From a bacterium (lineage in GTDB: Bacteria; Bacillota; Bacilli; Lactobacillales; Streptococcaceae), in NCBI GenBank assembly GCA_905221125.1, contig CAJNBY010000016.1, positions 1 to 40,595 of the forward strand: a stretch of 40,595 nt of DNA, in the 5' to 3' direction. A model generated the notes under the pieces. It saw only the letters and a program-made list of their open reading frames with translations, was not told the origin of the DNA and searched no databases. Shown here one piece after another: positions 18,131 to 25,835 of this stretch. Made by a program: the position numbers and the translations under genes. Position 1 is the first letter of the stretch; every line of letters begins with the position of its first letter.

Positions 18131-18679
18131 ATGACAACATTTACTATCCATACAGTCGAATCAGCACCAGCAGAAGTGAAAGAAGTTCTTGAAACAGTAG
18201 AAAAAGATAACAATGGCTATATTCCCAACCTGATCGGTCTCTTGGCTAATGCTCCTACTGCACTAGAGGCTTACCGTACTGTCGGAGCTATCAACCGTCG
18301 CAACAGCTTGACACCTGTTGAACGTGAAGTGGTGCAAATCACAGCAGCCGTAACTAATGGTTGTGCCTTCTGTGTCGCAGGTCACACAGCCTTTTCAATC
18401 AAACAAATCCAGATGAATGATGATCTTCTTCAAGCCCTTCGCAATCGTACTCCGATTGAAACAGATCCTAAATTGGACACCCTAGCTAAGTTTACCTTGG
18501 CGGTTATCAATACCAAAGGTCGTGTTGGAGATGAAGCCTTGTCTGAGTTTTTAGAAGCTGGCTACACGCAACAAAATGCCTTGGATGTGGTCCTTGGTGT
18601 CAGTCTAGCAAGTCTTTGTAACTATGCCAATAACCTAGCCAATACACCTATTAACCCAGAATTGCAACCTTATGCTTAA
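18131..18679 (+). CDS. AhpD-like carboxymuconolactone decarboxylase-family protein
   Basis: Cytoplasmic protein of 182 residues in the CMD/AhpD superfamily. The peroxidatic-type motif C78-AF-C81-VAG-H85 (CxxCxxxH) is intact, as in AhpD, where the two cysteines support disulfide exchange in peroxide reduction. The flanking LTPVEREVVQITAAVTNGC segment is typical. A role in thiol-dependent peroxide handling is therefore plausible, but the substrate is unknown and no ahpC lies nearby. ATG codons at 18113 and 18128 are in frame, but the AAAAGAGG site ends at 18123 and best serves the ATG at 18131. It stands alone, with its own terminator. Confidence 0.85.
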   Translation: MTTFTIHTVESAPAEVKEVLETVEKDNNGYIPNLIGLLANAPTALEAYRTVGAINRRNSLTPVEREVVQITAAVTNGCAFCVAGHTAFSIKQIQMNDDLLQALRNRTPIETDPKLDTLAKFTLAVINTKGRVGDEALSEFLEAGYTQQNALDVVLGVSLASLCNYANNLANTPINPELQPYA

Positions 18680-18698
18680 TTCATATCTGAGAAAAATG

Positions 18699-18728
18699 GA
18701 GTCTGAAATAATCGGACTTCGTTTTTTT
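18699..18728 (+). terminator. Intrinsic terminator after the AhpD-like gene
   Basis: AGTCTGA (18700-18706) pairs with TCGGACT (18712-18718) with one wobble and a 5-base loop, then TCG and seven T. Confidence 0.85.
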
Positions 18729-18751
18729 AAGTCCTCATTTAAGCGCTTTTA

Positions 18752-18760
18752 TGCTATACT
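18752..18760 (+). promoter_or_regulatory. Extended -10 promoter of the TDT transporter gene
   Basis: TGCTATACT at 18752-18760 is an extended -10. No good -35 is seen. It lies about 28 bases before the ATG at 18789. Confidence 0.6.
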
Positions 18761-18788
18761 GAAATTAACATGATTATTGGAGGTTAGG

Positions 18789-19688
18789 ATGAAAAAACTC
18801 CCCTTAGTATTTTCAGGTTGTTTGCTAGGTTTGGCAGGAGCTGGAAATCTCGTTTTAGATATGTTGCCAGTTCTGTCACATCTACTGAGTATGTCAGGTT
18901 TGATTTTGTGGATATTCTTTCTGATTCTTCATTTGCTCAATTGGAAAGAAACCAAGCAAGAATTGGCCAAGCCCCCTCTTTTGTCAGGAATGGCAACCTT
19001 TCCCATGGCTGGGATGATTTTATCGACCTATGTCTTTCGCTTGTTTCCTCATTTTTCTATAGTAGCGCAAGGGCTCTGGTGGTTTTCATTTCTCTTGGAT
19101 TTGGCCTTGATTGCTGTTTTTACAGTTAAATTTGCCTGTCCAGGTAAGAGAGTCAATGCGACTCCTAGCTGGACGGTTCTCTATGTGGGGATAGCAGTGG
19201 CAGCCTTGACTTATCCACTGGTAGGCATTATCGAGATTGCCTATGCGACCCTGAGTTTTGGTTTTCTCTTGACCTTCTATCTTTATCCCCTTATTTATAG
19301 TGATTTAAAGAAACATCCGCTCCCACTAGCCATGCTTGGACAAGAAGGGATCTACTGTGCTCCTTTCTCTCTGCTCTTGGCTTCCCTGGTTCGAGTTGGA
19401 GGAGTCAGCCTACCGACTTGGTTCTTGATCGTCATGATTTTGGCTTCTCAATCCTTCTTTTTCTTTGTTTTAACTCGACTACCCAATATTTTAAAACAAG
19501 GCTTTCAACCAGCTTTTTCAGCCTTAACCTTCCCAACCATTATCACAGCTACCTCGCTCAAGATGGCTCAGGGAATCTTGAAACTTCCATTTCTGGATTA
19601 TCTGGTAGTGGCTGAAACTCTTATTTGCTTAACCATTTTACTCTTTGTATTAGGCGCTTATCTGATTTGGTTACGAAAAAAGGTCTAG
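18789..19688 (+). CDS. TDT-family (TehA/SLAC1-like) membrane transporter
   Basis: Integral membrane protein of 299 residues with about ten hydrophobic helices arranged as helical pairs, matching the TDT family (tellurite-resistance/dicarboxylate transporters, relatives of TehA and plant SLAC1 anion channels). The MKKLPLVFSGCLLGLAGAGNL start is characteristic of the Firmicute branch, often annotated as exfoliative-toxin- or TehA-like. The transported ion is not known. A TTG upstream is in frame, but GGAGG at 18779-18783 is placed for the ATG at 18789. It stands alone and converges on serS, with which it shares a terminator. Confidence 0.82.
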   Translation: MKKLPLVFSGCLLGLAGAGNLVLDMLPVLSHLLSMSGLILWIFFLILHLLNWKETKQELAKPPLLSGMATFPMAGMILSTYVFRLFPHFSIVAQGLWWFSFLLDLALIAVFTVKFACPGKRVNATPSWTVLYVGIAVAALTYPLVGIIEIAYATLSFGFLLTFYLYPLIYSDLKKHPLPLAMLGQEGIYCAPFSLLLASLVRVGGVSLPTWFLIVMILASQSFFFFVLTRLPNILKQGFQPAFSALTFPTIITATSLKMAQGILKLPFLDYLVVAETLICLTILLFVLGAYLIWLRKKV

Positions 19689-19714
19689 CTAGAAATAGCT
19701 AAACCTTATTTTTT
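19680..19714. terminator. Terminator between the TDT transporter and serS
   Basis: AAGGT..TAGCT pairs with TAGCT..ACCTT within 19680-19707, with small internal mismatches, followed by ATTTTTT. On the plus strand it serves the transporter. Its right edge touches the serS stop codon, so it may also act for the convergent serS transcript. Confidence 0.8.
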
Positions 19715-20987
19715 ATGGTTTGATAACTTCAGCGCCACCCATGTATGGACGAAGAACTTCAGGAATGGTTACAGAACCATCTGCGTTTTGGTAGTTTTCA
19801 AGAATAGCAGCCACTGTACGTCCAACTGCAAGTCCAGAACCGTTCAAGGTGTGAAGAAGTTTCACCTTGCCATCGACTTCATCACGGTAACGGATTTGGG
19901 CACGACGGGCTTGGAAATCTTCTGTGTTTGAACAGCTTGAGATTTCACGGTAAGTATTTTGCGCTGGAATCCAAACTTCCAAGTCGTAAGTTTTAGCAGC
20001 TGAGAAGCCCATATCTCCAGTAGAGAGGGCAACGACACGGTATGGAAGGTTGAGTTTTTGAAGGATATTTTCAGCATTAGCTGTCATCTTTTCCAATTCT
20101 TCGTAAGATTCTTCTGGTTTGGCAAATTTAACCATTTCAACCTTGTGGAATTGGTGCAAACGGATCAAGCCACGAGTATCACGACCAGCAGAACCAGCCT
20201 CAGAACGGAATGAAGGACTCATAGCAGTGAAGTAGATTGGGAGGTTTTTACCGTCAAGGATTTCATCACGGTAGTAGTTTGTTAGAGGAACTTCAGCTGT
20301 AGGAATAAGGACGTAATTGCTGTCGCTGAGTTCAAAAGTATCTTCCTTAAATTTTGGATATTGACCAGTACCGAACATAGAGTCGTGGTTAACCATGTAA
20401 GGCGTGATGACTTCAGTATAGCCTTCTTTACCATGCTCATCCAACATAAAGTTGTAGATAGCACGTTCCAAACGAGCACCGAGACCTTTATAGAAGAGGA
20501 AGCGAGCACCCGTTACCTTACCACCGCGTTCCCAGTCAAGGATCCCCAAGTCTTCACCGAGATCCCAGTGAGCTTTCGGTTCGAAGTCAAACTCGCGTGG
20601 AGTACCCCAACGGCGAACTTCCACATTGTCATCTTCATCAGCCCCAACAGGAACACTGTCAGCTGGGATGTTTGGAAGAGTAGTGGTAAATTCTGTCAAT
20701 TTAGCATCGATTTCTGCCAATTCAGCATCCAAAGCTTTTACTTCAGCAGATAGATTTTGCATCGCAGCAATCTTGTCATCTGCATTTTCCTTGTTGCGCT
20801 TAGCTTGGGCAATCTCAGCTGAAACTGTGTTACGTTCTGCTTTGAGAGTTTCAACCTTGACCAAGATGTCACGACGTTTAGCATCGATTTCTTTCATCTC
20901 ATTCAAGACAGTAGCATCTACACCACGTGTAGCCAATTTTTCTGCGACAGCATCAAAGTCTGTACGAATACGTTTGATATCTAACAT
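19713..20987 (-). CDS. serS: Seryl-tRNA synthetase
   Basis: Charges tRNA-Ser with serine in the cytoplasm; class II synthetase. The protein has 424 residues, the normal length. The N-terminal arm (about 30-105) is the long antiparallel coiled coil that grips the tRNA variable arm. The catalytic domain follows, with class II motif 2 ([30 protein letters not shown]) and motif 3 ([19 protein letters not shown]). The reading frame stays open further upstream, but AAAGGAG before the ATG at 20987 and the start MLDIKRI are those of known SerS proteins. The upstream part is the T-box leader, which controls it. Confidence 0.97.
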   Translation of the reverse strand: MLDIKRIRTDFDAVAEKLATRGVDATVLNEMKEIDAKRRDILVKVETLKAERNTVSAEIAQAKRNKENADDKIAAMQNLSAEVKALDAELAEIDAKLTEFTTTLPNIPADSVPVGADEDDNVEVRRWGTPREFDFEPKAHWDLGEDLGILDWERGGKVTGARFLFYKGLGARLERAIYNFMLDEHGKEGYTEVITPYMVNHDSMFGTGQYPKFKEDTFELSDSNYVLIPTAEVPLTNYYRDEILDGKNLPIYFTAMSPSFRSEAGSAGRDTRGLIRLHQFHKVEMVKFAKPEESYEELEKMTANAENILQKLNLPYRVVALSTGDMGFSAAKTYDLEVWIPAQNTYREISSCSNTEDFQARRAQIRYRDEVDGKVKLLHTLNGSGLAVGRTVAAILENYQNADGSVTIPEVLRPYMGGAEVIKP

Positions 20988-21179
20988 AAGAACTCCTTTA
21001 TGAAAAAAGCACACCCGACAAAGCGTTGGAGTGGCAGGGCCACGGTTCCATCCAACTTCACAGGTGTGCACTTGATTGTGTATGTAATTGTTACTAACGG
21101 TAGAATTTCACCTATCCCTCCTATCTGCTCGCAGCACCCGCAGACTTTCTGAAAGAAGAAGATAACCTACTTATCCGTT
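20988..21179 (-). ncRNA. T-box riboswitch (serine) leader of serS
   Basis: On the minus strand the leader contains the T-box sequence TGGAACCGTGG (21050-21040), the antiterminator part that pairs with the uncharged tRNA acceptor end. In the specifier region the sequence GAAATTCTACC puts a TCT serine codon at 21104-21102. Stem I material (AGTAGGTTATC, AGAAAG, GGGTGCTGCGAGCAG) lies before it. A long terminator hairpin follows. Uncharged tRNA-Ser should permit read-through into serS. The specifier reading is my interpretation; the T-box class is clear. Confidence 0.92.
21003..21069 (-). terminator. Terminator of the serS T-box
   Basis: GCACACC (21069-21063) pairs with GGTGTGC (21015-21009), with nested GTTGGA/TCCAAC and GTGGC/GCCAC stems inside, followed by six T on the minus strand. 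It contains the T-box sequence and is mutually exclusive with the antiterminator. Confidence 0.9.
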
Positions 21180-21185
21180 GCTATG

Positions 21186-21214
21186 ATTATACTAAAGTTT
21201 CTACTTTTTTGCAA
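21186..21214 (-). promoter_or_regulatory. Promoter of serS and its T-box leader
   Basis: On the minus strand TTGCAA (21214-21209), 17 bases, and TATAAT (21191-21186). The -35 lies inside the last codons of the DUF956 gene, so serS transcription starts independently of lysC. Confidence 0.85.
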
Positions 21215-21572
21215 ATAGATTTTTAAATTTTTGGCTAATTGTCTGAATCAGGGTCGGAAGTTTGACGACCTTGTCATTGCCCAGTTTTTCGCGTGCAATT
21301 TTAAGAATGGCACCTGAATCTTTTGAAGCAAAGAGGAATTTTCCTCTGTCTGTAAAGACTTCGAAGTGGCGACTGATTTTGCGACCAGAAACGTTAGCTC
21401 CAATTTGGTTGATATGGCTCCAAGGAATCTGGATAAATTGTTCAACATTGACATCTGGATAAAATTCCAGAGCCTGATCCCCGACTAGGAATTTCCCAAC
21501 TTTCCCAGCTATAGTGAGGTAGGAGGTGCCTGTCGTATTGAGAAGAACAGTTTTGTTAAGAGATTGAGCCAT
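21201..21572 (-). CDS. DUF956 family protein (ManO-like)
   Basis: Small protein of 123 residues of the DUF956 family. It has the family pattern KTVLLNTTGTSYLTIAG...VGDQALEFYPD...FIQIPWSHINQIGANVSG and the later FLFASKDSGAILKIAR. Such genes (manO) often follow mannose-PTS operons, where a regulatory role has been proposed; function is unproven. Here it instead follows lysC with only 2 bases between stop and start, and its ribosome site AAGGAAG lies inside lysC. Co-expression with aspartokinase is likely, but the link is unexplained. Confidence 0.82.
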   Translation of the reverse strand: MAQSLNKTVLLNTTGTSYLTIAGKVGKFLVGDQALEFYPDVNVEQFIQIPWSHINQIGANVSGRKISRHFEVFTDRGKFLFASKDSGAILKIAREKLGNDKVVKLPTLIQTISQKFKNLFAKK

Positions 21573-21574
21573 GC

Positions 21575-22939
21575 TTAGTCTTCCTTGCTTTCACCGAAAA
21601 AGGCACTGTAGAGGGCTTTAATAGCTGCTTTTTCTTGGTCTTTATGAACAACAAACATGATAGAAACCTCACTAGAACCTTGAGACATCATTTGGATGTT
21701 GATCTTGTTTTCAGATAGAGCGCGTGTCGCAGTAGCAGTTACTCCGATATGGCTCTTCATCTTTTCTCCAACAATCATAATGATTGAAAGGTCGTGTTCG
21801 ATTTCTGCATGGTCTACTTCAGCCTTTTGAACCAACTGACGCAGGATTTCTTCTTCCTTGATAGGAGTTAGTTCGCGAGAACGGAGGATAATTGAAAGAT
21901 CGTCGATACCTGTTGGCATATGTTCCCAACCGATATTAAGATCTTCAAGGATTTGAAGAACCTTGCGTCCAAATCCAACCTCACGGTTCATGAGATATTT
22001 AGACATGTTGATGCTGACAAAGCCAGAGTCACCAGCAATTCCCACAACTGGGAACTTGTCACTACTATGTTTTAGAACGATACGAGTACCTGGATGGTCA
22101 GGGTTGTTGGTATTCTTGATAACGAGAGGGATTTTTCCGCGGTAGGCAGGTAGAAGGGCTTCGTCATGAAGGACTGAGAAACCTGCATAGGCCAACTCAC
22201 GCATTTCACGATAGGTTAACTCAGGAATCGAGTGTGGTTGGTGGATAATACCAGGGTGGGCTGCAAAGATACCATCAACGTCCGTAAAGTTTTCATAGAG
22301 GTCTGCCTTAACACCTGCAGCAATGATAGAACCAGTAATATCTGAACCTCCACGTGAGAAGGTACAGATTTGATTTTCTTTAGTAACACCAAAGAAACCA
22401 GGAATGACAAGGACTTCATTTGCATTTGTTAATTCTTCAATCTTGTCATAACTTGATGGAATGATGCGAGCGTGACCTGGTTCACTTGTGACCACAATAC
22501 CAGCTTCTCTAGGATGCACATAGCGTGCATCAATCCCATTTTGGTTAAAATAGGCAGCAATCAATTTAGCATTGTTATTTTCACCAGCTGCTAGGAAGGT
22601 ATCGTAGAGAAATTCATTTTCTTCGATAGGAAGAGTGGCTAAGGCACGAATACTTTTAGAAATTTTTTCTAGAACAGCTGGTTTTAGTCCTAGTTCACTA
22701 ACCATAGCAGCATAGCGGTCGATAATCCAGCTTTGGCTCTTGCTAATATCGTTACCAGCAACATAGTCGCGGTAGTATTTAATCAAGGCATCCGTAACTT
22801 TAGTATCTTCAGCATTGCGTTTACCAGGCGCAGAAACAACTACAAAACGGCGTTCTGGATCGCTTTTAACGATGTTTAAAACTTTTTCTAATTGACCAGC
22901 AGAGGCAAGAGAGCTACCTCCAAATTTAACAACTTTCAT
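21575..22939 (-). CDS. lysC: Aspartokinase
   Basis: Phosphorylates aspartate, the first step towards lysine, threonine and methionine, and diaminopimelate-derived or lysine-containing peptidoglycan. The protein has 454 residues, the long single-chain type. The kinase domain starts MKVVKFGGSSLA (KFGGSS motif) and contains FSRGGSDITGSIIAAGV. The C-terminal third carries two ACT-type regulatory segments (VGIAGDSGFVSINMSKYLM, and EHDLSIIMIVGEKM with MMSQGSSEVSIMFVV), so feedback control by an amino acid is expected; which one cannot be told. TAGGAG precedes the ATG. A near-consensus promoter lies upstream. Confidence 0.96.
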   Translation of the reverse strand: MKVVKFGGSSLASAGQLEKVLNIVKSDPERRFVVVSAPGKRNAEDTKVTDALIKYYRDYVAGNDISKSQSWIIDRYAAMVSELGLKPAVLEKISKSIRALATLPIEENEFLYDTFLAAGENNNAKLIAAYFNQNGIDARYVHPREAGIVVTSEPGHARIIPSSYDKIEELTNANEVLVIPGFFGVTKENQICTFSRGGSDITGSIIAAGVKADLYENFTDVDGIFAAHPGIIHQPHSIPELTYREMRELAYAGFSVLHDEALLPAYRGKIPLVIKNTNNPDHPGTRIVLKHSSDKFPVVGIAGDSGFVSINMSKYLMNREVGFGRKVLQILEDLNIGWEHMPTGIDDLSIILRSRELTPIKEEEILRQLVQKAEVDHAEIEHDLSIIMIVGEKMKSHIGVTATATRALSENKINIQMMSQGSSEVSIMFVVHKDQEKAAIKALYSAFFGESKED

Positions 22940-22968
22940 AAGAACTCCTAAAGTAAGTATTTTATACG

Positions 22969-22997
22969 ATTATAGCAGAAAGAAAGCCTTTTTTCAA
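22969..22997 (-). promoter_or_regulatory. Promoter of lysC
   Basis: On the minus strand TTGAAA (22997-22992), 17 bases, TATAAT (22974-22969) with an extended -10 TG. About 30 bases separate it from the lysC ATG. Confidence 0.88.
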
Positions 22998-23040
22998 TGA
23001 AGAAAATAAGATGCTTTCTAGGACAAAGCGAGTCTTTCTT

Positions 23041-23070
23041 ATCGGCTGAGACACTTTCAGCCGATTTTTT
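23041..23070 (+). terminator. Terminator without an evident gene, between lysC and fabM
   Basis: ATCGGCTGA (23041-23049) pairs with TCAGCCGAT (23057-23065) with a 7-base loop, followed by a T-run. It acts on the plus strand only, yet the nearest gene upstream on that strand is the TDT transporter more than 3 kb away. The 210-base gap holds no ORF I can support. Confidence 0.88.
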
Positions 23071-23071
23071 C

Positions 23072-23100
23072 TTGTTTTCTGATTTCAAAAAAGATATACT
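23072..23100 (+). promoter_or_regulatory. Probable promoter of fabM
   Basis: TTGTTT (23072-23077), 17 bases, TATACT (23095-23100), about 50 bases before the fabM ATG, which has AAAGGAG. The -35 borders the T-run of the preceding terminator. No good FabT palindrome overlaps it, in line with reports that fabM escapes FabT control in pneumococcus. Confidence 0.6.
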
Positions 23101-23149
23101 TTTAGAATAAAATAATTTAACTTGCTTATAAAAATAAAAAGGAGTCCAG

Positions 23150-23935
23150 ATGGAACATATTATTTATCAGCTTGAAGAGGATTTGGCAATTATTACTTTA
23201 AACCGTCCTGAGGTTGCGAATGGCTTTCATATTCCTATGTGTGAGGAGATTTTAGAAGCACTGACTTTGGCAGAAGAGGATCCAGCTGTGCATTTTATCT
23301 TAATTAATGCCAATGGAAAGGTCTTCTCTGTTGGGGGAGATTTGGTAGAGATGAAGAGGGCAGTGGATGAGGATGATATTCCATCATTGACGAAAATCGC
23401 AGAATTGGTCAATACGATTTCTCATAAAATCAAGCAAATTGCTAAACCTGTCTTGATGGAGGTTGATGGGGCTGTTGCAGGTGCCGCAGCCAATATGGCT
23501 GTTGCTGCAGATTTCTGTCTGGCAACGGATAAGACTAAATTTATCCAAGCCTTTGTTGGAGTTGGTTTGGCTCCAGATGCAGGGGGGATTCACCTCTTGA
23601 GTCGAAGTATTGGTGTGACGCGTGCTGCTCAATTAGCCATGACAGGAGAAGCTTTAACAGCAGACAAAGCTTTAGAATGGGGGCTGGTTTACCGCGTCTG
23701 TGAAGCTGATAAACTTGAAAAGACGAGAGAACAGCTTCTTAAAAAATTGAGACGCGGGTCGGTTAATTCTTATGCAGCCATCAAGAAGTTGGTATGGGAG
23801 AGCCAATTCAAAGACTGGCAAGATTATGCTGCTTTAGAATTGAACCTACAGAAATCCTTAGCCCAGACAGAAGATTTCAAAGAGGGAGTTCGGGCTCATT
23901 CGGAGAGAAGAAGACCGAAATTTACTGGAAAATAA
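23150..23935 (+). CDS. fabM: FabM, trans-2/cis-3-decenoyl-ACP isomerase
   Basis: Crotonase-fold enzyme of 261 residues that isomerises trans-2-decenoyl-ACP to the cis-3 form, the branch point for unsaturated fatty acids in streptococci, which lack FabA. The crotonase signature is visible: the oxyanion-hole segments [15 protein letters not shown] at about 50-64 and [20 protein letters not shown] at about 102-121, then [12 protein letters not shown]. Sequence alone would only say enoyl-CoA hydratase family; the position at the head of the fab cluster, next to fabT, makes FabM near certain. It has its own promoter, and fabT starts from another one downstream. Confidence 0.95.
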   Translation: MEHIIYQLEEDLAIITLNRPEVANGFHIPMCEEILEALTLAEEDPAVHFILINANGKVFSVGGDLVEMKRAVDEDDIPSLTKIAELVNTISHKIKQIAKPVLMEVDGAVAGAAANMAVAADFCLATDKTKFIQAFVGVGLAPDAGGIHLLSRSIGVTRAAQLAMTGEALTADKALEWGLVYRVCEADKLEKTREQLLKKLRRGSVNSYAAIKKLVWESQFKDWQDYAALELNLQKSLAQTEDFKEGVRAHSERRRPKFTGK

Positions 23936-23943
23936 GAAAATAC

Positions 23944-23972
23944 TTGCACCATTCTTTGAAGTTTGATATAAT
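23944..23972 (+). promoter_or_regulatory. Promoter of fabT-fabH-acpP
   Basis: TTGCAC (23944-23949), 17 bases, TATAAT (23967-23972) with an extended -10 TG at 23964-23965. It lies directly after the fabM stop codon. Confidence 0.85.
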
Positions 23973-23992
23973 TCTTTTGTCAAATGTTTTGA
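23962..23992 (+). promoter_or_regulatory. Candidate FabT operator at the fabT promoter
   Basis: TTTGA (23962-23966) and TCAAA (23980-23984) flank 13 bases that include the -10 box. The second half-site is also part of a palindrome TCAAA-TGT-TTTGA (23980-23992) at the expected transcription start. The half-sites are those of the FabT box (TTTGA-N3-TCAAA), here separated by 10 extra bases. FabT is known to repress its own gene; which of these repeats it binds is unclear. Confidence 0.5.
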
Positions 23993-24026
23993 TTGTGAAA
24001 GTTTTTTGAAAAGGAGGGAAAAGAGA

Positions 24027-24461
24027 TTGGACTACCAACGAATTAATGAATATTTAACATCTATATTTAACAATGTCCTCGTCATCGAGGAGGTTAGCTT
24101 GAGGGGTAGTCGTTTCAAGGATATCTCCATCAAAGAAGTCCATACAATCGATGTAATTGGAAAATTCCCAGACGTGACGCCAAGTCAAGTGTCGAAAGAG
24201 TTGATGGTGACTCTTGGGACGGTTACGACGAGTTTGAATAATCTTGAACGCAAGGGTTACATTGAACGCATTCGCTCAGAGCAGGATCGTCGTGTGGTGC
24301 ATCTGCATTTGACAAAGAAAGGTCGCTTGGTTCATAGACTTCATAAACGCTTCCACAAGGCCATGGTCGAAAATATTATCGAAGGTATGAGCAAGGAAGA
24401 AACTGAAGTTATGAGCAAAGGTTTGACTAAACTTTATCAATTTTTGGAGGAATTGAAATAA
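24027..24461 (+). CDS. fabT: FabT, MarR-family repressor of fatty-acid synthesis
   Basis: DNA-binding repressor of 144 residues that uses long-chain acyl-ACP as corepressor and turns down the fab cluster when membrane lipid is sufficient. A MarR winged helix is clear: [33 protein letters not shown] (recognition region) and [15 protein letters not shown] (wing). The start is inferred to be TTG at 24027, giving [17 protein letters not shown] at 24010-24017 lies 9 bases before it, and other streptococcal FabT proteins begin there. No ATG is available. The rare start and long spacing should keep its level low. It overlaps fabH by 1 base. Confidence 0.95.
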   Translation: MDYQRINEYLTSIFNNVLVIEEVSLRGSRFKDISIKEVHTIDVIGKFPDVTPSQVSKELMVTLGTVTTSLNNLERKGYIERIRSEQDRRVVHLHLTKKGRLVHRLHKRFHKAMVENIIEGMSKEETEVMSKGLTKLYQFLEELK

Positions 24462-25435
24462 TGGCTTTTGCAAAAATAAGCCAGGTTGCTCATTATGTTC
24501 CAGAGCAAGTGGTTACAAATCATGATTTGGCCCAGATTATGGATACCAATGATGAGTGGATTTCAAGTCGGACGGGAATACGACAAAGGCATATTTCAAG
24601 AACAGAATCTACCAGTGATTTGGCTACAGAAGTTGCGAAGAAACTGATGGCAAAAGCTGGAATCACAGGGGAAGAGTTGGATTTTATCATTCTAGCTACT
24701 ATTACTCCAGATTCGATGATGCCCTCCACAGCTGCTCGTGTCCAAGCCAATATCGGTGCCAATAAGGCCTTTGCTTTTGACCTAACAGCTGCTTGTAGTG
24801 GATTTGTATTTGCCTTGTCAACTGCTGAAAAGTTTATCGCTTCTGGTCGCTTTCAAAAAGGCTTGGTGATTGGTAGTGAAACCCTCTCTAAGGCAGTCGA
24901 TTGGTCAGATCGATCAACAGCTGTTTTATTTGGAGATGGTGCTGGCGGAGTCTTGCTAGAAGCTAGCGAGCAAGAGCATTTCTTAGCTGAGAGTCTCAAT
25001 AGCGATGGGAGTCGTAGTGAGTGTCTGACCTATGGACATTCAGGCCTGCAATCTCCATTTTCAGATCAAGAAAATGCAGATTCATTTTTGAAGATGGATG
25101 GGCGCGCGGTCTTTGATTTTGCCATTCGAGATGTAGCCAAGTCTATCAAACAGACTATTGATGAATCTCCTGTAGAGGCGACAGACTTAGATTATCTGCT
25201 ACTTCATCAGGCTAATGACCGTATCTTGGATAAGATGGCTAGAAAAATCGGTGTCGACCGAGCTAAACTTCCAGCCAATATGATGGAGTATGGAAATACC
25301 AGCGCAGCAAGTATCCCGATTTTACTTTCAGAGTGTGTTGAACAAGGTCTCATCCATTTAGATGGTAGCCAGACTGTTCTTTTATCAGGCTTCGGTGGAG
25401 GCTTGACCTGGGGCACGCTCATTCTTACAATTTAG
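24461..25435 (+). CDS. fabH: FabH, beta-ketoacyl-ACP synthase III
   Basis: Condenses acetyl-CoA with malonyl-ACP to start fatty-acid synthesis. The protein has 324 residues with a thiolase fold. The catalytic triad is visible: C112 in LTAACSGF, H248 in LLLHQAN and N278 in [10 protein letters not shown]. The N-terminal [15 protein letters not shown] is the usual FabH signature. The ATG shares a base with the fabT stop (TAATG), so the two are translationally coupled. Confidence 0.98.
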   Translation: MAFAKISQVAHYVPEQVVTNHDLAQIMDTNDEWISSRTGIRQRHISRTESTSDLATEVAKKLMAKAGITGEELDFIILATITPDSMMPSTAARVQANIGANKAFAFDLTAACSGFVFALSTAEKFIASGRFQKGLVIGSETLSKAVDWSDRSTAVLFGDGAGGVLLEASEQEHFLAESLNSDGSRSECLTYGHSGLQSPFSDQENADSFLKMDGRAVFDFAIRDVAKSIKQTIDESPVEATDLDYLLLHQANDRILDKMARKIGVDRAKLPANMMEYGNTSAASIPILLSECVEQGLIHLDGSQTVLLSGFGGGLTWGTLILTI

Positions 25436-25494
25436 GTAATCATGTGGTGAACACATTGTTATAAAAAAACTATTTATTTTAAAGGAGTCCTATC

Positions 25495-25719
25495 ATGGCA
25501 GTATTTGAAAAAGTACAAGAAATTATCGTTGAAGAACTTGGGAAAGACGCATCAGAAGTAACACTTGAATCAACTTTTGATGATTTGGACGCAGATTCAT
25601 TGGACTTGTTCCAAGTAATCTCAGAAATTGAAGATGCTTTTGATATCCAAATCGAAGCAGAAGATGACTTGAAAACAGTTGGTGACTTGGTTGCCTACGT
25701 TGAAGAGCAAACAAAATAA
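25495..25719 (+). CDS. acpP: Acyl carrier protein
   Basis: Carrier of the growing acyl chain, and in its acylated form the corepressor of FabT. The protein has 74 residues, very acidic. S35 in the DADSLDLFQ motif is the site of 4'-phosphopantetheine attachment; helices II and III follow ([18 protein letters not shown]). The AAAGGAG ribosome site is strong. It is followed by a hairpin that may reduce read-through to fabK, so that acpP is made in excess of the enzymes. Confidence 0.97.
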   Translation: MAVFEKVQEIIVEELGKDASEVTLESTFDDLDADSLDLFQVISEIEDAFDIQIEAEDDLKTVGDLVAYVEEQTK

Positions 25720-25736
25720 GCAGAATACAAATAGAA

Positions 25737-25766
25737 GGAGTAGGGAAACCCGCTCCCTCTTGTTTA
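25737..25766 (+). terminator. Partial terminator/attenuator after acpP
   Basis: GGAG (25737-25740) with CTCC (25753-25756) and GGG with CCC inside, with a small internal loop, followed by CTCTTGTTT. The stem is imperfect and the T-run interrupted, so incomplete termination is likely. An alternative pairing AGGGA/TCCCT competes. Confidence 0.45.
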
Positions 25767-25774
25767 GGCAATAG

Positions 25775-25787
25775 TTTGATTTTCAAA
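25775..25787 (+). promoter_or_regulatory. FabT box upstream of fabK
   Basis: TTTGA-TTT-TCAAA is a perfect 13-base match to the FabT palindrome TTTGA-N3-TCAAA. It lies about 50 bases before the fabK ATG, in the gap after acpP. In pneumococcus FabT sites are described before fabT and fabK. I could not place the fabK promoter boxes with confidence. Confidence 0.85.
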
Positions 25788-25835
25788 TTATGACAGTATC
25801 GAACTATTACGTAAGCAAGAAACGATGGAGGCACT

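Noticed and set aside
20361..20753. Plus-strand frame of 130 codons inside serS
   Set aside because: Antisense shadow over the serS coiled coil and catalytic domain; no start signal.
20988..21071. Upstream extension of the serS reading frame (28 codons)
   Set aside because: This DNA is the T-box terminator; the ribosome site serves the ATG at 20987.
23077..23089. FabT-like TCTGA-N2-TCAAA before fabM
   Set aside because: One mismatch and wrong spacing; fabM is reported to be outside FabT control.
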